The notes below the pieces were generated by a model. The model did no database searches. It was not told the origin of the DNA and was given only the letters and a program-made list of their open reading frames with translations. From positions 1 to 8,467 of the forward strand of contig NBMG01000061.1 of NCBI GenBank assembly GCA_002084865.1: a DNA stretch of 8,467 bases. Reading direction: 5' to 3'. Each line of letters begins with the position of its first letter. The first letter of the stretch is position 1. A program made the translations under genes and the position numbers. The stretch comes from Candidatus Atribacteria bacterium 4572_76. GTDB lineage: Bacteria > Atribacterota > Phoenicimicrobiia > Phoenicimicrobiales > Phoenicimicrobiaceae. Positions 5,258-8,467 of the stretch are shown one piece after another.

Positions 5258-6967
5258 ATGCCCGCTTTTTTTAATGTATTTAAGAAAAAAGTATTAACTA
5301 AGCTACCTAAGGACCCGGCAATTTTGCTAAGCATCATTGTGATTTGGTTCTTTTTGTTGCTATTTATTCTTTTTCCTTTGTCAAAAATTTTCATATTGAC
5401 CTTTGAGAAAAGCGGGCATTTTACTTTTTCCAATATCTTGGAAATTTTAGGTAAACGCAACCACTTGCAAGCTTTTTGGAATAGTCTCCTTCTGGCTACC
5501 CTGGTTGGCTTATCAGGGACGATTCTTGGTTTTTTCTTTGCGTTTACTTCGGTTCGGGCTAATCTTTCCAAGGGCTGGTCTAAATTTTTAGATGGCACCA
5601 TTATACTGCCCCTTATTTCTCCCCCCTTCACTACGGCTATTGCCATGATATTTTCTTTTGGGCGGAGAGGGCTCATAACCTATAATCTTTTAGGGATTAA
5701 TACTTTTAATGTTTATGGTTTGCACAGTGTGCTTTTTGCCGAAACCATTACTTTTTTCCCCATTGCTTATCTAACTTTAAAAGGCGTTCTAGCCGGTATT
5801 GACCCTACAGTAGAAGATATGGCTTTTAGTTTGGGAAGTTCCCGGGGAAGGGTCTTTAGAACTATTACTCTACCACTTGCTATTCCGGGATTAGCAAACT
5901 CCTTTCTTTTGCTCTTTGCTGCCTCTTTAGCTGATTTTGCGACTCCTTTAATTTTGGCAGGAAGTAGGTTTCCGGTGTTACCCACTGAAGCCTTTCTCCA
6001 GATTACCGGATTATTTGATATAAGAGGGGGGGCAGTTTTATCTTTTATTCTTCTTGTACCCGCTTTTTCAGTATTTGTTCTTCAGCGATATTGGGTAAGT
6101 CGAAAATATTATGTAACCATTACCGGTAAAGCCGGAGCGCAAACCCAGATAAAAAGTGTAACTTCAAGAACAGGGAAAATTTTTCTTACCGTATGCATTC
6201 TTGTTTCCGTTTCAATTCTATATTTCTATATTCTTTTGTTCTATGCTTCTATTGTGAAGGCATTTGGAGCCAATTATCAAATTACTTTAAAACATTATAC
6301 GGTAGTTTTCACTGAAGGATTGAAAGCTATAAAGGATACTCTTTTTATTGCTACTATAGGGATGTTATTAGGGGGTGTTTACGGGGTTGTGGTGGGCTAT
6401 TTAGTCTCTAAAAAAACTTTTATTTCTCGCTCTGCTATGGAGATTATTTCAATGATTAATTACTCTTTACCCGGAACCATAGTAGGTATTGCCTATCTGA
6501 TTGCTTTTAATAATCCCCCGATTATGATAACCGGAACGGCAATTATTATCATAGCCTGTTATGTCTTCCGTTACGGAGCTACGGGAATTCGGACTACCGT
6601 AGCCATCCTTCAACAAATCGATCCAAGTATCGAGGAAGCATCTTTTAGCTTGGGGGCTAATGCTACAACTACTTTTAAACGTATAACCATACCACTTATT
6701 CTTCCCGGGTTATTTAGTGGTTTAGGGATAGTATTTATCCGTTCAATGACAGCAATCAGCGCAACCATCTTTTTGGTTTCTATAAATTGGACCCTTATTA
6801 CCGTTCGTATTCTGGATAAGATGACCGAACTGGAATTAGGAGTTGCTGCTGCTTTTTCAACTCTGGTAGTAGTAATTGTCTTTATAGTAATTATATTTAT
6901 TAATTTATTTCTCAGATTATTCCGCGGTCCGGGAGCAATTGATATGTCTAACATTTTGGGAGGATGA
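5258..6967 (+). CDS. ABC importer permease, fused two-domain (FbpB/AfuB type)
   Basis: This inner-membrane channel subunit is 569 residues long and consists of two binding-protein-dependent permease domains in tandem. Each half has about six predicted helices: the first from about 22 to 275, the second from about 306 to 553. Each half carries the EAA loop that docks on the ATPase: EDMAFSLGSSRGRVFRTITLPLAIPG (186-211, only the ends are diagnostic) and EEASFSLGAN, then ITIPLILPG, in the second half (459-484). One polypeptide therefore forms the whole channel, as in FbpB and AfuB. The ATG follows AGAGGT (5248-5253) by four bases and lies 38 bases after the binding-protein stop. Its own stop is one base before the ATPase start. 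No disruption is seen. Confidence 0.95.
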   Translation: MPAFFNVFKKKVLTKLPKDPAILLSIIVIWFFLLLFILFPLSKIFILTFEKSGHFTFSNILEILGKRNHLQAFWNSLLLATLVGLSGTILGFFFAFTSVRANLSKGWSKFLDGTIILPLISPPFTTAIAMIFSFGRRGLITYNLLGINTFNVYGLHSVLFAETITFFPIAYLTLKGVLAGIDPTVEDMAFSLGSSRGRVFRTITLPLAIPGLANSFLLLFAASLADFATPLILAGSRFPVLPTEAFLQITGLFDIRGGAVLSFILLVPAFSVFVLQRYWVSRKYYVTITGKAGAQTQIKSVTSRTGKIFLTVCILVSVSILYFYILLFYASIVKAFGANYQITLKHYTVVFTEGLKAIKDTLFIATIGMLLGGVYGVVVGYLVSKKTFISRSAMEIISMINYSLPGTIVGIAYLIAFNNPPIMITGTAIIIIACYVFRYGATGIRTTVAILQQIDPSIEEASFSLGANATTTFKRITIPLILPGLFSGLGIVFIRSMTAISATIFLVSINWTLITVRILDKMTELELGVAAAFSTLVVVIVFIVIIFINLFLRLFRGPGAIDMSNILGG

Positions 6968-6968
6968 T

Positions 6969-8063
6969 ATGGAAGCAATTGGAATTCATTTAAATAATAT
7001 TCATAAAACTTTTCTACACCGGGTAAAAGGCGAGGTAAAGGCAGTTAATAATGTTAATTTAAACATTGAACATGCTAAACTGGTAACCTTATTGGGCCCC
7101 TCCGGCTGCGGTAAAACTACCACCCTAAGAATGGTTGCCGGTTTTGAACAACCGGATAAGGGGACTATTTTTCTTGGGGAAGAAAATGTTACAAATTTAT
7201 TGGCAAATAAACGGAATATCGGTTTTGTTTTTCAGAATTATGCTCTTTTCCCCCATCTTTCTATTTATGAAAATGTTGCTTATGGCCTAAAAGTTCAGGG
7301 AATTTCTCCCCAAGAAGAAAAAAAGCGAGTTAATGAAATTTTGGCAATGGTAGGCTTAACCGGTTATGAAGCCCAGTTTCCCCATCAGATTTCCGGTGGA
7401 GAACAGCAGCGGGTAGCCCTTGCCCGGGCAATTGTTATTAGACCAAAAGTTCTTCTGCTGGATGAACCTTTATCAAATTTAGATGCCAAACTAAGGGTTC
7501 ATACCCGGAGTGAAATAAGGCGCCTGCAACAATCTCTAAACATGACTTCTATCTATGTAACCCACGACCAGGAGGAGGCAATGGCCATATCTGACCGTAT
7601 CGCCATTATGAATAAGGGGAAAATTATTCAGGTCGGATCAGCAGAAGAATTATATTTCCAACCGAATTCAGAATTTGTAGCCAAATTTATTGGCAGAATT
7701 AATTCCCTCCCCGCAGAAGTGCAAGAAGCGGACGACAGTTTTATCCTTGTGAAAATATTTAGCCATACTTATAAAATTTCTACTACCTTAGATGGTATTA
7801 AGCCCCAACAAAAGATGAATGTATTTATAAGGCCTGAATTTGTACAATTATCTAAGCAAGCAGAAGAAAATGAATTAAAGGGCATTATTACCGAAAAAGT
7901 TTTTTTGGGAGAGAAAGTCGAATTCACCGTAGATGTATACGGACACACGCTAAATATAACCTCTTACAATGCCGTTGAAAGTGCGAAATATTTATTAAAT
8001 CAAGAAGTAGGGGTATGTTTGGCTGAAAAAGAATTGAAAATATTTACAGAGAAGGGAGATTAA
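6969..8063 (+). CDS. ABC importer ATPase (iron/organophosphate/spermidine-type, with TOBE-like C terminus)
   Basis: This cytoplasmic ATPase energises the importer as a homodimer. It has 364 residues. Walker A is GPSGCGKTT (43-51), the Q-loop is FVFQNY (86-91), and the signature is ISGGEQQRVALARA (141-154). Walker B is VLLLDEP (161-167), the D-loop is SNLD (169-172), and the switch histidine is His199 in VTHDQEEA. The region from about 240 to 364, with FIRPEF and FLGEKVEF, is the regulatory/TOBE-like tail of this ATPase class. The ATG at 6969 is chosen over the upstream in-frame TTG at 6939 because GGGAGG (6958-6963) sits five bases before it and the earlier start would lie inside the permease gene. 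The one-base gap to the permease stop implies coupled translation. Confidence 0.96.
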   Translation: MEAIGIHLNNIHKTFLHRVKGEVKAVNNVNLNIEHAKLVTLLGPSGCGKTTTLRMVAGFEQPDKGTIFLGEENVTNLLANKRNIGFVFQNYALFPHLSIYENVAYGLKVQGISPQEEKKRVNEILAMVGLTGYEAQFPHQISGGEQQRVALARAIVIRPKVLLLDEPLSNLDAKLRVHTRSEIRRLQQSLNMTSIYVTHDQEEAMAISDRIAIMNKGKIIQVGSAEELYFQPNSEFVAKFIGRINSLPAEVQEADDSFILVKIFSHTYKISTTLDGIKPQQKMNVFIRPEFVQLSKQAEENELKGIITEKVFLGEKVEFTVDVYGHTLNITSYNAVESAKYLLNQEVGVCLAEKELKIFTEKGD

Positions 8064-8065
8064 AA

Positions 8066-8467
8066 ATGAAAAATAGAATTTTTATTTTTTTTACCTGCCT
8101 GTTTTTAGCTTTAAACTTTTTATTCTGTCTTTCGGTATTGGCTAACCAGCAAACTACCGGGTCCAGTGAATACCATGGGGCAGATTCAACTTTTAAAGCA
8201 AATGGAATTTCCATATTTTGGGCTATCCTCAAGGGCCCGGAAGAAAGCAGCTCCTGGGTGTACATCAGAATAATTAATCAGCAGGAAGATGACTTAAATC
8301 AATTTTGTGCCTTTAGCATGATTGCCTCCAATCCTTTTTCGGATGCAGAGGAATGGATAATCAAAGCAGAGAAATTAAAAAAAGAAAATATAATCAAGTT
8401 AAACAGGGAATCATTTAAGGAATTGATGAAAAGAAGATTTTTATTCTATAACAGCGAAAAGATAGAA
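8066..8467 (+). CDS. Unrecognised secreted protein, 3' partial
   Basis: An open frame of at least 134 codons starts two bases after the ATPase stop, behind GGGAG (8054-8058) at seven-base spacing, and runs off the window. It is surely co-transcribed with the importer. Residues 1-26 form a signal peptide (MKNRIFIFFTCLFLALNFLF, then CLSVLA) with cleavage likely before NQQTTGSS. The mature part starts with a polar stretch and continues FKANGISIFWAILKGPEESSSWVYIRI, a beta-rich-looking segment. It then has CAFSMIASNPFSDAEEW and a lysine-rich helical segment (KAEKLKKENIIKL). No family is recognised. Position suggests an accessory envelope protein of the transport system or of solute processing, but that rests only on synteny. 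Confidence 0.85.
   Translation, partial: MKNRIFIFFTCLFLALNFLFCLSVLANQQTTGSSEYHGADSTFKANGISIFWAILKGPEESSSWVYIRIINQQEDDLNQFCAFSMIASNPFSDAEEWIIKAEKLKKENIIKLNRESFKELMKRRFLFYNSEKIE

Noticed and set aside
5239..5676. Minus-strand 145-codon open frame under the permease gene
   Set aside because: It lies antisense to conserved membrane-domain coding sequence and has no recognisable domain or ribosome site.
6939..6968. Extended TTG start of the ATPase, adding ten residues
   Set aside because: The added residues are not typical of the family and lie within the permease gene; the ATG at 6969 has an ideal ribosome site.
8044..8265. Minus-strand open frame at the right edge
   Set aside because: It is a shadow of the signal-peptide-bearing + strand gene, has no family match and opposes the operon.

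Overview
The window comes from a low-GC bacterial chromosome. It is A/T-rich throughout, with ATG/TTG starts and Shine-Dalgarno sites of the AGGAGG type. The gene set (lysC-asd, a TraB-family membrane protein, a COG1840-type ABC importer and an AbiEii-like nucleotidyltransferase) suggests an anaerobic or uncultured lineage, but it does not fix the phylum. All recognised genes lie on the + strand. There is no rRNA, tRNA, CRISPR array or transposase gene.

Region 1 (1-1719) is the end of a lysine/threonine/methionine precursor operon. It holds the 3' part of lysC (aspartate kinase), entering from the left, and a complete asd (aspartate-semialdehyde dehydrogenase) joined to it by an ATGA overlap. 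Together they convert aspartate to aspartate semialdehyde. lysC changes reading frame in its first ACT domain, where about 23 bases appear to be missing between two near-identical 14-base repeats. It also carries a strong internal ribosome site that would start a separate regulatory (beta) subunit, as in Bacillus-type aspartokinase II.

Region 2 (1717-2577) is a small A/T-rich accessory island. A fused protein, with a short helical N-terminal module followed by an AbiEii-like nucleotidyltransferase, lies between two related palindromic elements that share the motif CCAGAGGA..GTCC. The gene has an A10 tract at the module junction and lacks one of the usual acidic active-site residues.

Region 3 (2595-3663) is a TraB/PrgY-family membrane protein gene broken by a second deletion-type frame change. 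About 37 residues of the C-terminal membrane region are missing.

Region 4 (3664-4178) is 515 bases without a convincing gene. It is very A/T-rich and contains several inverted repeats, including a perfect 13-base palindrome upstream of the transporter operon.

Region 5 (4179-8467) is an ABC importer operon: a secreted substrate-binding protein, a fused two-domain permease, an ATPase with a C-terminal TOBE-like region, and the start of an unrecognised secreted protein that runs off the right edge. The layout matches the AfuABC/FbpABC class. The binding protein lacks the Tyr-Tyr iron ligand pair and has a Ser/Gly-rich loop, so a phosphorylated organic solute is at least as plausible a substrate as ferric iron.

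The most notable signals are the two independent deletion-type frame breaks in otherwise well-preserved genes (true decay or assembly collapse), the internal lysC start, and the fused nucleotidyltransferase bracketed by repeats.
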